DNA from: Aquarana catesbeiana
Taxonomy: Eukaryota > Chordata > Amphibia > Anura > Ranidae
NCBI RefSeq assembly: GCF_042186555.1
Contig: NC_133325.1
Span: 92,355,303 to 92,419,302, forward strand
Length of the DNA stretch: 64,000 bases
Direction: 5' to 3'
Part shown: positions 1 through 12,419 of the stretch, piece after piece
Layout: every line of letters begins with the position of its first letter
Numbering within the stretch: the stretch's first letter is position 1
The notes under the pieces: generated by a model
Databases searched by the model: none
Seen by the model: only the letters and a program-made list of their open reading frames with translations
What the model was told of the DNA's origin: nothing
Position numbers and translations under genes: made by a program

Positions 1-487
1 AAATAAGAGGAGCGCTGGACATTGATATAGAATTGCATAGGGGGGACTCTTGAAAAATCTTGCTGAAAGCGGAGTTCCACCCAAAAATGGAACTTCCGCT
101 TTAAGGGAGGTGACCCCCTGACATGCCACATTTGGCATGTCATTTTTTGCCCCTTGCGGTACCATCCTCTTGGAAACACTTGTCTAAATACAGTATCAAT
201 CCAACTCTGTGCCCTGCTGCCAGTCCCCTCTCCATGCTCTCAGGCTTGGCTGGGAGGAGCCTGAGCCATTGGCTCCTGCTGCTGACAATCAAACCCTGAG
301 GGATCTGGGTGCAGCACCAAGACATGCATAGATGCGCACATCCTAGCTCTGGATCAAGCCTGCACATCTGCCCCCATTGTAAGTGGCTTGCTATGGAGGT
401 AGACACAGAAGAGGAGCCAAGATCGCCAGCAGTAGACCCCAGATGAGAAGGTTCAGGGCCACTCTGCAAACTATTGCAGGGCAGATT

Positions 488-1712
488 AGTGTTACTAAAC
501 CCAGGACCCTGCATTCACTATATCTGATACATGGAAATGTAATTATGTTGACCTTTTCTCAGCAGTTAGCGCAGTCTTGTGACTTCTATCAGTGTTTGGT
601 TAAAGCTTGTAGCAGATTTCATTCTCCACTGATTGTCCTATGAGGCTGCAGGACCCCTGACCCTTTGTCTGGGCAGTGCTGATTGGCCCTGTGTTGATCA
701 CATGCACCCTCCCAAGAAAAAAAAACTATTAGCAATACACACCAAACTGAGCATGTGCAGCTTGTTTCCTTGGCCTTTGTTCGATCAGGAGATAATGGAC
801 TGTGGAAGAAGGGGAGGATCAGAGAAGACATGAAACTGCCTTATATAATGCAGAGGATTAACTCCTTAGGGTCCACAGTGAGTAATGAGCATGTTTTACT
901 GCATAAATATTGTAAATGGTCTTGCGCTATTCCTTGATCAAATGCGTGAATAATAAACATAACCATTGGTGTGACTGGTGAATAAGCAATCCAAAACAAT
1001 GATTGACAAAATGTCAAACTGTTGAAAATCAAGTGTTCAAATAAAGCCAGTGATCAGTCCTTTTAAATAGAATATTCCAAAGAGCCTTTCTGCTTCCACC
1101 AACACCTCGGTGCTCACAGAACTCTCACCTCCTATCCACATAACATGAGCCTTTGATCAAAATCCAATATGGGTTTGAAGATCCTTCCTCCCGGAGTCTT
1201 CTCCGCAAATCCCGAATCAAAGATCCAGATTCACATGTGTGGACTAAATAGACTGCCTCTAACATAATCATAAACCATTTATTAAAAGAATACATCTGCT
1301 TACATCAAAGCACAGTAATATGTGCACAAAATTATAACATCTGCGTTTTTCAGCCTCTCATCACTTCCGGTCCGCTGTGTACTCCGGCCACGCCCTACGC
1401 GTTATGTCACGTGACTTCTTCAGAAGTAGTGTGGGGTGGAAAACGCTGATGGTTTTCATCCTTTTTTTGCGCGTTGTTTTTGGATTGTGTATTCACCAGT
1501 CACAACAGTGGTTATGTTTTTATGTGTATTCACACATAGATCAAGGAATAGTGCAAGACTATATTACTATACTTACTATATTTATCTATGCACATGTAGT
1601 TGTGAACTCATTGGGTATTGCAGCATTTCCCTTACAAGTTATTTGGATCGCTTATTTAATTGCCTAGTGGTGCAGAGGATTATTCACTGTCGTAGTTTTA
1701 GTAACACTTTAA
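488..1712 (+). mobile_element. MITE family A, copy 1, interrupted
   Basis: The left end reads AGTGTTACTAAACCC (488-502) and the right end TTTTAGTAACACTTTAA (about 1696-1712), which are inverted repeats of each other. The interior from about 548 to 905 aligns closely with 2590-2925, including the shared stretch CAAACTGAGCATGTGCAG. An unrelated inverted-repeat insertion separates the right end from the rest. No coding capacity is seen. The size without the insertion (about 450 bp), the terminal inverted repeats and the multiple copies fit a non-autonomous DNA transposon. The superfamily is not assigned. Confidence 0.75.
919..1559. mobile_element. Inverted-repeat element inserted in MITE family A
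   Basis: The arm at 919-1000 (starting GTCTTGCGCTATTCCTTGAT) is the imperfect reverse complement of the arm at about 1475-1559 (ending AAGGAATAGTGCAAGAC). The interior holds TACGCGTTATGTCACGTGAC followed by CTTCTTCAGAAG near 1395-1430, a module that recurs in modified form near 31.99, 34.6 and 63.65 kb. Comparison with the uninterrupted copy at 2590-2971 puts the insertion between about 908 and 1677, so some sequence beyond the arms came with it. No transposase is visible. Confidence 0.65.
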
Positions 1713-1877
1713 TATAAGATATTTGATATGTATAGATTTAGCAGTTTCAAAAAAGTTACATTCCCAGCACGTTCCAGGAATGTAACGATCACATTGTGCT
1801 CTCAAGCAAACTATCAAACCATTCAATGGCTGGTGTCATAGCTCATATGTGCAGCATCATGACAGCTGAAGATTTGT

Positions 1878-2068
1878 GGCCTTGTTCACACCATGGTGAA
1901 GAAACGTCAGTTTTTCTGCACGGACTCAAAAAATAATTAAAAAAAAAAAAAAAAGTTCTCTGTGCCCTGTTTACACTGCAGATTTTTGTTTTTCAGCGCA
2001 GGAATCTGCAACGTGTGCAGTTTTCTGTACGGGAAAAACGTACTGCCATCATTGGTGTGAACAAGGCA
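1878..2068. mobile_element. Short MITE with GCCTTGTTCACACC ends
   Basis: The left end GGCCTTGTTCACACCATGG is inverted at the right end, TTGGTGTGAACAAGGCAC. The arms continue inward (CAGTTTTTCTGCACGG against GTACGGGAAAAACG). There is an A run in the middle and no ORF. The 'TTCACACC' type of end recurs at 35803-36049, 49765-50050 and 50057-50320. Confidence 0.65.
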
Positions 2069-2152
2069 CATAACCGACACACATGAAAACTTGTGTGAAA
2101 CTGTTGTCTCTGCAAGTGAAGTCTGTAGTTTTCATGCACGTTTGTGAACGAG

Positions 2153-2971
2153 AAAGTGTTACTGAAACCAGGACCCTGCTTTCACTATACAGTAAGCCCC
2201 TACATACGAACCTTCGCGTTGCAAACTGTCAAAGATGCGAGTATGTGTTTGCTGTTTTTCATTCAACCCGGGGGGGTGTGAACGAAAAAAATGAACGAAA
2301 AAAATGAACAAATCGCTGTACCAACACAAGCAATGTTGGTACAGCGATCTCCCCATCTGTGCTATTGTGCTCTGATGGGGGGGAGGGGGGGTGGCTACTC
2401 CCCCTCCAGAACACACTGATTAGCGCTTGCAGCCTTTTTCTGCAAGCACTGATCTTTGTTCGACTTGCGTACGAGCTCCTGGAATGACACTCGTTTGTGT
2501 AAGGGACTTGCTGTATCTGGTCCTCCACAGTACACACATAATTATTTTAGTAAATATAAACTGCCAAATACATTTTCCCATCAGCAGTATATAGCAGTCT
2601 TGTGACTTCTGTCAGTGTTTTTAAAGCTTGTAGGAGTTTTCATTCTCCCATGACTGTCCTGGGAGACAGCGGGACCCCTGACCCTCTGAACAGTGCTGAT
2701 TGGCCCTGTGCTGATCACATTCGCCCTCCCAAGAAAAAAAAACTCTCTACCAATCTACACCAAACTGAGCATGTGCAGAGTGCCCCCAAGCCTCTGTACT
2801 ATCGGCAGATTGGGGACAGTGAAGGAGGGGAGGATCAGAGAAGACAGGATCAAACAGCCTTTTTTTATTCAGTGTGCAGGATTAACCCCTTAGGTCCCAC
2901 AGTGAGTATAACAAGCATGCTTTACTGCACATACAGATTCAGTTTACAGTTGTGGGTTTAGTAACACTTTA
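2153..2971 (+). mobile_element. MITE family A, copy 2, interrupted by a smaller element
   Basis: The left end AAAGTGTTACTGAAACC matches the inverted right end GGGTTTAGTAACACTTT. The body is colinear with copy 1 at 488-905 in the same orientation, about 1.66 kb away. A 324-bp element at 2190-2513 splits it near its left end. After removing that insertion the copy is about 495 bp. Confidence 0.8.
2190..2513. mobile_element. 324-bp MITE with TA target duplication, nested in MITE A
   Basis: The ends are CAGTAAGCCCCTACATACGA and, inverted, CAGCAAGTCCCTTACACAAA. TA flanks both sides (2188-2189 and 2514-2515). The uninterrupted copy of the host repeat reads CACTATATCTG at about 517-527, which is the sequence expected before insertion with a single TA. 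The TA duplication fits a Tc1/mariner-type non-autonomous element (inference). There is a G run near 2378-2390 and no ORF of note. Confidence 0.8.
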
Positions 2972-4465
2972 AACCAAGGCTAAGATGGCAGCTTCCTTGG
3001 CCGAAAAAGATAGGAGGGTCTACTTCCACTTTAATGGATTGGCTTGCTCTTATCCCTTTATAGACTTGCATTGAGAGAAGCACAACCTTGTTGAGAGAAG
3101 CACAACCTTGACCTGAATAGCGTTGCAAAGCGGATAATGTCTGTACCCATTTTGTATGTGTGTTAATTGCCCTTTCAGATCCCCAAATATTGGATCTAAG
3201 AATATTTATTTGCTGAATCATTTCTTGATCAAAACTTCAGTGGACTATAGTCTTGCCAGGTCTTTAACCATTCTTGCCAAGAGATGCCAAAGTGACACTA
3301 AACTCTGGTTTATCTCTGGTTTATATTGACTCTGTTGTATTGCTCTCATCCACCTCCAAATATACAAAAAAAATTGTTTTTTTTTTTGTTTTTTTTTTCT
3401 GCTGTGATCGGAATTTCTGTTTAGAGGATGACTTTTCGTTCTCCATGGTCCCTCTATAGGAACGTAGCATCCTCTTTGTTTCTGGGATGGGTCATAGACT
3501 GATATGAACAGTTCAATTGCCGACAATGGGGTGTGACTTGTCATGCGTGTTTGACCTTTCAAATCATGTGACAAGTCGCACCAGGGGTGAACGGGGGCTC
3601 TAAGATCTGCCTGTGGATCTGGTCTTTCATTGGTGTAAGTTTAATACAAACTGTACACTTTAATAACATCTATTTCTTTGTAGACAAGGCAACTATGAAG
3701 TCATCAAACCACACAGATGAGATCATACAAGCTGCGGTGCCACAGCTGTACTACATTGCTCACAGCTATGTGATGTGTAAATGTAACAATATTAAACTTT
3801 TTTTTTTTTTTTTTTTTTTTTAATTCCATGCAGTGTTTAGAGCCGGCGTATTTATTTAACCCCCTAGTACTGAGTGACGTAAATAAATTACAAGCTCCTT
3901 TTTACTTTGGCTCCTTCAGCACATTATACAGCTCATTATTTAGTTACTTTTTTACTTGGAATAGGTTAAAGTTTACCTGTTGCTAGCCTTGCAAATATTT
4001 CCATTCAAGGTAACTGAGCTTCTAATTCCAAGGAACACGTACGCCTTCCATCCGAACGTGCAGACATGGAGGCAGATTATGACCTGTATACTGGAGATGA
4101 CTACAGAGTGATTCCAAGCTCCTGATAACCTGTTCAGGATGCTGGAAAATCCCGGCTACTGCTTGTTCTGCAAAATGAGGTTTACAGTATGCATATGTGT
4201 TGTGTTCACATGCTGGCTAAGGTATAATCCTCCATAGACTTATGTTTTGGGGGAAAAACTGCTGTGGGCATGCTAGTGACTGACTGCCCAGAGTTACTTT
4301 AATCACCTCAATACAGGGCCAATTCTGACACCTCACATTTATGTAAACTTTTTTTTTTTTTTCCCCTAGAAAATTACTTGGAATCCTCAAACGTGTGTGT
4401 GTATAGATAGTAGGTTTGTGTATGTGTGTGTGTTTTTTTTTTTTTTTTTTTTTTTTTTTATTTTG

Positions 4466-5310
4466 GCAAGAGCCCTAGAGAATAAAATGGTGGGTGTCGC
4501 AATTTTTTTATGTCACACGGTATTTGCGCAGTGGTGTTTTTAAACGCAATTTTTTTTATGGTGGGGCGGGGAAATTCACAATAAATTTTAGTGAACGCAA
4601 ACATACTGCTTTTTTGATAAAATATAAAAGATGCTAAACTGATTTAAATAGATACCAAACATGTCACGCTTTAAAATTGTGCACACTTATGGAATGGCAA
4701 CAAACGATGGTACTTTAAATGATCTATGGGTGGCGCTTAGTCTTTGCAGGTTACCAGTTTAGATTTACACAAGGGGTTGGTGCTAGAATTGCTCTTTGCC
4801 CTTTGCAGTGATACCTCACATGGTGTGATCACGGTTTACTTATGCACACTGGTGGGGCTGCTGTTGGGAATCACAGGGGCCCCATACAGCCTAACTGACA
4901 GGACCCCCCCCCGGCTGAAAGTGACTGGACTTAGATTTATCAGTCCCTCTCTCTACAGCCTCAGCTGCACAGATGAATAAATGCGCTCTGAGGCTTCCCA
5001 TTCGTTCACAAACTGAAGCATAGTAAACAGTTTACTATGCATAGTGGTGAATGGACACGAGTTATTGATACCGATCGCTCACTGCGTTCATTCAGGAAAG
5101 GGCTAGTAAATTACCCCCCCATGTGCCTGCAGCAGCTGCCGGTAGGGGAAAGGGGCACACGGGGGCCCAGATAGCAGATGGAAGTGGTGCTAGAAGCAAT
5201 CCCCTTGCAGTGCAGCCAGAGGGAGAGGAGGAGAAGCTGGCAGTGGGAGACAGAAGAGGATTGGTGTCTGCAATAGGACAGTACAGCTGATCTTCCTGCT
5301 TAGCAGATGC
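4466..5310. repeat. Dispersed ranid-type repeat, two joined pieces
   Basis: The part at 4466-4850 carries landmarks I associate with a very abundant ranid-frog repeat: AGAGAATAAAATGGTGG, CGGTATTTGCGCAG, ACCAAACATGTCACGCTTTA and GATACCTCACATG. The part at about 4950-5310 resembles 12420-12760 in the same order (TCTACAGCCTCAGCTGCAC against CTGTAGCCTCAGTTGCAC, then a stretch matching GGCTCCTATTCATTCA, then CGCAGCAGCCGGATGGAGG or its equivalent). No coding content is seen. Family naming would need a repeat library. Confidence 0.55.
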
Positions 5311-5659
5311 CTGGGCCCCCCTTTTGAACTGATGGGGCCTGGACCCAGTACAGGAGGGTTGGCTGTACTGCATTATCAGCAGCCCTGCGTCAATATGTGC
5401 ATTCTCCAAAGGTGAAGGGGGCACTTAAAAAAATAAAACTTTTTTTTTAATTTTTTTTATTTATGATGTTGCTTTAAAAAAAAAAAAAAAATCTTTGATT
5501 GCTGCTAGCGCTGTAAAATGGAAAATATATTATGTATGTGATGTCTATTGGACCCCCCCATCTCTGCTTTTGGGCTCCATTGCAGCCAATTAGACACAGA
5601 TGGGTCTGATCAGCTGCTCTACTGGCTATGTGGCTAGTAACAAAGAGCCAGCGTTCTGT

Positions 5660-6125
5660 CGATTTGTGCATGCGCAGAACAGGAGGATACTCTAGCTGAT
5701 TTCCTGATCAGCTGGCATGATGTCACCATGGTACATGCGCGCATCGTAGGAGGCTTTTTTTTTTTTTTTTTGACGGGAGATACCATTTCACAGCCACAAT
5801 TGAATGCTATGCAAACAGCGGAGGGGAAACCATTTGTCAGATTGTGCCTCGCTGTTGCGGGGTGGGTTTAGTGTGCTCAAGGTCTGGTTTTGCCTGTGTC
5901 CTAAGGGCAGGTTGCAACACAACCACAACCTGCCCTGCAACAGCGAGGCACAATCTGAGAAATACGGTGTCCCTCCGCTGTTTGCATAGCATTCAATTGT
6001 GGCCGTGAAATGGTATCTCCCGTTGAAAAAAGCGTAAGATATGTGCATGTGCCATGGTGGCGTCACGCCAGCTGATCGGGTAATCGGCTGGTGTGCCCTT
6101 CTGTTCTGCGCATGCACAAGCACTT
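5660..6125. mobile_element. Long foldback element, about 465 bp
   Basis: The left half and right half are reverse complements across a centre near 5910. For example, CGGGAGATACCATTTCACAG at 5776 pairs with the segment ending GGTATCTCCCG near 6023, and CAGCGAGGCACAATCTGAGA pairs with TCAGATTGTGCCTCGCTGTT. The outer arms also pair (TGTGCATGCGCAGAACAG against CTGTTCTGCGCATGCACA). A T run at 5756-5770 interrupts one arm. It is a palindromic non-autonomous transposon or foldback with no ORF. Confidence 0.8.
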
Positions 6126-6610
6126 TTAGATGGTGGGCACTACTTGATAGAACACAGAGACCGGAAATGATGAAATGGTCATCACTTCCAGGTTCTGATG
6201 TCACACAGTGGAACAGCTTCAGTTCCTCACTAAGACCGGACCTGGATGCCGCCTGTCGCGTTGTTACTGGGCTTCCCTAAGCGTGGCAGATGTGTTGTGC
6301 TTTTTTTTTTTTTTTTTCCTGCTCCGAAAAATGCAACAAAGCTACATGACCTACTTTGGCGCGTTGATGCATACAGACATGCGTTCAGGAACGTGGCAAT
6401 ATTTTTTGCGTGCTTTCCCAAAATGCCTAGCTGTGAATGTAGCCTTATGGGGTCTGAGAGAAACTTTCATATTTGCCCCTATAGATGGTCTGGCCACTGC
6501 CAGGATTTCTCCAGTTTCGCAGGTTTAGCCAACACGCTGGATGGCCTAATATGCTGGTGTTTTGGACTGCTTGCAGGAGAGAATTTTGCTTCATCATTTT
6601 TAACCTCGTC

Positions 6611-7495
6611 TATTATTATTATATTATTATACAGTATTTATATAGCGCCAACAGTTTACGTAGCGCTTTACAACTTGAGGGTAGACAGTACAAATACAAT
6701 ACAATTTGATACAGTAGGAATCAGAGGGCCCTGCTCCTTAGAGCTTACAATCTAAGAGGGGAGGTCAAGAGATACAAGAGGTAATAACTGTGGGTGATGT
6801 GCTGATTGAGAAGATAAATGTACAGTTGTTAGGTGGGGGCCAGATAGGCTTCTCTGAAGAGATGAGTTTTCAGGGATCGTCTGAAAGTGGATAAAGTAGG
6901 AGAAAAACGGACGGATTGGGGTAGAGCATTCCAGAGGATGGGGGAGGCTCTGGAGAAGTCCTGAAGGCGAGCATGGGATGAGGTGACAAGGGAGTTTGAG
7001 AGCAGGAGGTCTTGGGAGGAGCGAAGAGAACGATTAGGTTGGTATTTTGTGACTAGGTTAGAGATGTAGCTGGGGGCCAGGTTGTGGATGGCTTTGTAAG
7101 TTATAGTTAGTATCTTGAATTTAATTCGGTGACTGAGTGGCAGCCAATGGAGGGATTGGCAGAGGGGTGTAGCAGACGCTGAGCGGTTTGTGTGGTGGAT
7201 GAGCCTGGCCGCAGCGTTCATGATGGACTGAAGTGGGGATAGCCTATTTAGAGGTAAACCAATGAGGAGGGAGTTGCAGTAGTCAAGGCGGGAGATGACC
7301 AGGGAGTGGATTAGAAGCTTTGTGGTGTCAATGGTTAGGAAGGGGCGTATCTTAGAGATGTTGCGAAGACAGAGGCGGCAAGCTTTGGATAGTGATAGAA
7401 TGTGGGGTCGAAAGGATAGTTCAGAGTCCAGGATTACACCTAGGACCTTGGCGTGGGGAGATGGGTTGATAGTTGAGCAAGTCTACCAAGGAATG
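6611..7495 (-). mobile_element. L2-like LINE 3' fragment, copy 1
   Basis: On the minus strand 6829-7221 reads as the C-terminal end of an L2/CR1-clade pol protein: NAAARLIHHTNRSASATPL, then LHWLPLSHRIKFKILTITYK, then APSYISNLV and FRRSLKTHLFREAYL. Beyond it on the + strand comes the non-coding 3' end (TATTTATATAGCGCCAACAG), finishing in a TAT/ATT microsatellite at 6611-6632 that would be the element's tail. The upstream part to about 7495 is homologous to 47.6-47.85 kb. It is 5'-truncated, as usual for LINE insertions, and lacks the reverse transcriptase core. Confidence 0.88.
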
Positions 7496-8762
7496 GTTAT
7501 TGGGGGGTAAAAAAAGCTGTCGCAGTCAAGAATTTTTTTTTTTTTTTTTTTGTCTCCTCCACAGTTAATGAGCCTGGAAGTGACATGTATTCCCCTCTGG
7601 GTTCATAGCTGTCATTCTATTCTCCAGATACTGTAGCTGCTAATCAAGTACGTTCTGTGCTTGATGAGCTGCATTTGAGGGCACAAAAGACATTGGGGTC
7701 TAATAGATCCCTGATGTCTTCATAAAGCAGACTTGGTCATGGCCATGCTTTCACCTACGAGGTTGGCAATAGTGGTTCTAAAGGCTGAAAAGATTCCTGC
7801 ATTAAGGTAAAAAAAAAGCCTGAGTGTGGCATTAGACCCCCTCCCTATATGGAAAATTCAGGGTAGCGTGTGTGTGGTTTTTTTTTGTGTTTTGTTTTTT
7901 GTGTGTTTTTGTTTTTTGTTTGTTTTTCCCCCATTTCTCAAGCACACGCAGTTTAACAAGTTTTTTGTATTGCTTTTTATTTGATGCCATATTTTTATAG
8001 TTGACTATTTTGTATATTAGACATTATATGTTTATCTTTTATAACGAAGTTCAGGCTAGACAGGTATCTTAAAACAGGTGGTGACCATTTGCCAATCTTT
8101 GTAGTAGTTTAACCTAGTTAATTTAATCAATTAACCTAGCAGATGGGTAATGGGTGGGTGTGGTGAAAGGCCTCCTCCACCTTAATGTTACTCGGGGAAA
8201 TACTAAACAGCCTGATTATTGCTTTTTATTCACAAGCAATGCTCAAAATTAAGTGCATTTGCACAAATTCGGCATGTATGGTTACCCTAATACAACCAAA
8301 AAAAAGTTGCAATACCACATATGACCACCGAGTGGCAGTACTTGAATTCAATGTTATTTTTGGATAGCATAACTTTTATATTCTGAATGTTTAAAGCAGG
8401 GCTAGGCAACCTTAAAGGTGGAGATCTACGTGAGCAACACGAGAGTTCAAAGATCACTGGTCAGTGTCGCTTCCTCACACCTGATTTTGAACCTCTAATT
8501 GCAGGACTACCGTGTCGCAAATGCATGCATGGCAATCATGGGTTTAAATCAGGTGGTGAGAAGGCAACATATCTCCTCCTCACCACCTATCGACACACTC
8601 TGATCGCTTTTCAGAGGAGCAGCACTTGTGCTCATTCACACGTAAAGTTAGGGGGTGGTAAAACAGCAGGATATAATAGAAGTCTATGGCTAAGTGTAGA
8701 AAAGCTGCAGGTGCACTACACCCAGGGTGTATAAACCACAGCATATCAGTGTGAAAGCAGAG

Positions 8763-8945
<183 letters not shown>

Positions 8946-10402
8946 TATGCATATATGCGCGCGCCCAGTATATTGCTTCACACTGACCTGAAGATCTCTT
9001 CTTTCTTGCTGCTGGGATAAGAGATGGAGTGCAGTTGGTATCACTCCGCATGGGACATGAACCAGCACTACACAGGAGGAATCCTCTTATGCAGCTCTTG
9101 ATCCCTACTACAGCTCCAACTTTACAAGTAGTCCCTCTGCATTGCACTCTGTTTGCTCTGGAATGGTTGGTCAGCAGACTGAAATCTACCAGCCACCGGT
9201 CCGCGATCTAATGGTAGATCGTGACCTACAGTTTGCTCACCCCCTATTTAAAGCGTACTACACCTTTGAGAGCACATGACATATTAAACCCATATCTGGG
9301 ATGTAACCTGAAACATGGCTGCATTACCCAACCACCCCTCCACTTAGGCTACCACGTGCAAACTTGACTGCAATATTTGAGCTCTGTTTGTGGTGAGCCT
9401 CTTTATCTGGTTTATAACCCGTAATCAAGCCGTGACCATCAGAATGAATCTGCTGGTTGAACAGAAAATCGTGTAGGGCCTAAGAGGTGATCATGTAGAA
9501 CAATTGGCAGGCATCCACAGCACACCATGAAGCGCTATGAAAGCCTTGCTTGGCATGAGATTGGGGTATAGACAATATAACACAACCTTTGTACACCTAA
9601 AGTGTCTTTTTACATTTTTTTTTTTTTTTTTTTTTTGTGCACGCAAACACAATGCTGTGGTGTGAACTGGCCACATAGCCAGCAGTGGTAATTGCTTTGA
9701 CTTGCATTAATGCAGATTAATGCAAATAGCTGTGAACAAGCCCCAAGAATTGAACGTTGACCGTCTAAGTTGCAGTTGAGGCCAGTGTATATGAATGTCA
9801 GGACATAAGCTCACATTGACTTTTATAAAGAGAGAGATGGTAGTTCAGACTTGAAAATTGGAAGAACTTGCTTTTGGGCTACTCTCACAATTTGTGGACA
9901 GACTGGGAAACTCCACTAAAGTTTATACAGCAGACTTGTGCATGTGAAGTACATTGCTCAGCTGGCATGGAAGAAGATGGGTAAACAATATCAAGTGCTG
10001 CAGGCCTGCCAACTGCTGGAATCAAATGTCTGATCCAAGGTCTTTTAATTACTGTGTGGTGGTGAAGGCCAGATGGTTTGAAGAATCTTGTATTAGAATT
10101 TCAGATCTGCTTTACGCTAAACGCTGAACTTACTAAAGTGCACCTTTGCTAACCTTTTAACAATGCTGGTTACTAAAAGTGAAATTAGAAAGTAACTGTT
10201 AGTATACCTATGAATGGAACATGTGAGTGGTTTCATTATCGGTCTAGATTTAGACCGATCATTGCATTATTGTGGCACAGTTGGCACTGGTAAGGGCATA
10301 TTTAAGCTGAGAGCATTCTTCCTTCTGTAATGTGGTTCCTTGCCAGGGGATCATCAACAGATATTCAGGGAAATGGCTGTTTAAGCATTGAATCCCTTAG
10401 AT

Positions 10403-10741
10403 CAGGGGTCTCAACTTTCTAAACAAAGGGCCAGTTTCCTGTCTTTCAGTCTTTATGGTGGCAGATTGTGGCCATTGTAAATAGTAAATGTCTCAACATC
10501 ACGGGGAAAAAACTCCCCATCTTTGGTGTCAGTAGGAGGAATTGTGCCCCATCATTGATGTTGTTGGGGGACATGGTCTCATCATTGGCGTCATTGGGCC
10601 CGATGGTTAGTGTTGTCAGGAGAAATTGTGCCCCATCATTGGTGTCTTTGGGAGAAGTTGTGCCCCACTGTTGCTATCGGTGGATTTAATGGTGCCCCAA
10701 GGGCTAGATAAAAGCAAAGGGCTGCAGTTTGGAGACCACTG
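10403..10741. mobile_element. hAT-type MITE, 339 bp, perfect 8-bp target duplication
   Basis: The ends are CAGGGGTCTCAACTTTCTAA and, inverted, CAGTGGTCTCCAAACTGCAG. CCTTAGAT flanks both sides exactly (10395-10402 and 10742-10749). The 8-bp duplication and the CAG..CTG ends are hallmarks of hAT transposons. The interior (about 10515-10690) is a degenerate tandem array of a unit like TTGGTGTCANTGGGAGAAAT plus TGTGCCCCATCA. There is no transposase. Confidence 0.9.
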
Positions 10742-12276
10742 CCTTAGATCGTATTCATGTTAAACTGTCTGGCGTCCACTTTCTGAATAGGAGCAGAACC
10801 AGGCTACTCTGGAGCAGTGAAAACTAAAACTTTGCTGATGGGTGGCATTTGTGGGCTTTTGACTGCTGAGCTGACAGTGGTTAAGTGTTTTCCTAAAACT
10901 TGAGGATGCCTTGTTCTGTTGGGGTTTTTTTTTTTTTTTTTTTTTTTTTCAGATTTTGTTAAACGTCCCTTGAGTCATCACTCTGGTTTCTGGCCTAGTG
11001 TTTATTCCTTGTAGGCTACCTAGTACAGGCTTACAGAGGCTGTTGACTGTTCCCAATAGTCTTGTTTATAGGGTATTTTGGTGTAAACTATATCTGAGGT
11101 GAAACCTCATCAGATAAAATTTAAGAGCAGTGTTCTGACAAGCTTTGCTTTTAAATTGGAGGAATAAAAAAGCAAATGTCTCTACCTGCAGTATATGGCT
11201 GAAGCATCAATCTGATGCTACAGCTGCTGGCTGTAAGCCCGAGAACTGAAGGATCACGACTGCTGATCGCTCAGTTTTCAGGTCCACTCTGAGCAGAGTG
11301 GTGACGGTCACCAGCTTAGGAGCAGGTGCCGGTCAAGAATCTGGGTGGATATTGACATTGTCGGTATTCATCCAGAGACTGGAGTGGCTAAAGCCTGCTG
11401 ATTTTGGGTCACAGGAGTGTGAAAGTACACCCACATGAAAAGTGTGACCAAACCAGCCTGAAGTGGCGTTTCACCCTCATGAAGCTATCGGAATAGTTTT
11501 CTAGATGGTGACAACAGTAGACCATGCTTATGTAATGTTTCATCCAATTGTCTCTATTGGAAATCCATATGAGACGGTGACAACATAGGAGCACAACTGT
11601 GAACCTTACACAGTGAGCTGTCAGCTTTTTGAAGAAATTATTCAGGCAGCTGTAAAGCCACTTGACTTATTTTCTAGATGTACATAAATGTGCCAAATTT
11701 GCTTTCCAGTTTCTAGCAAGTACTAGAAAACTGCACCTGGAATGAAACGGATTTCTGTTAATGTACAGGCAGGGCCAGATTAAGAGCATCATGGGCCTGG
11801 TGCTGAGGATTTTGGTGGGCTTAAGGGCTGTGCATCTGCGCTGAGGTGAAGGGGTACAGCCACACAAGCCTAACACTATGGAAGCCCTAGGCTTCCTTAT
11901 GAGCCCAGCATTGGTGTGTACAGTGAACCTTGAGGTTAAGTGGAAGGGCGCAGGCCTAACTCAATACTCAATACCAGGCTTCCATTAGGACTGGCCGCCT
12001 GGCGCCTGTTCCCATCAACCAGCCCATGCAATGTGTGCAGAATGCATGGCCGGGAAGGGCTGCTGTTAGAAATCATGGGGCCACGTACAACCTATATAAA
12101 AAGCTCCCCCCTTCCTAAAATACAAAAATATTTTCACTAAATACACTAAAATCATTATTAATGGACACAAACATAACAACTTACAAAATTCCTGATCGAT
12201 CCAATAGAGTAAATTGTATTGCGTTAATAAAGTTGTGTGTAAATGAGGTTTTGGGCCTGTACAATGTGGTGTATTG

Positions 12277-12341
12277 TTTTTTTTTTTTTTTTTTTTTTTT
12301 TCTGTAAATGTGGCTATTGCTGTGTAAGTAGCCCCCCCCCC

Positions 12342-12377
<36 letters not shown>
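12277..12377. repeat. T/C homopolymer tracts
   Basis: A 25-base T run (12277-12301) is followed after 30 bases by 18 C (12332-12349) running straight into 28 T (12350-12377). Such tracts are error-prone in sequencing, so the exact lengths are not reliable. Confidence 0.95.
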
Positions 12378-12380
<3 letters not shown>

Positions 12381-12419
12381 TCTGAACAGACACCTGACAT
12401 CTCACCTCTTTGAGAGGGA

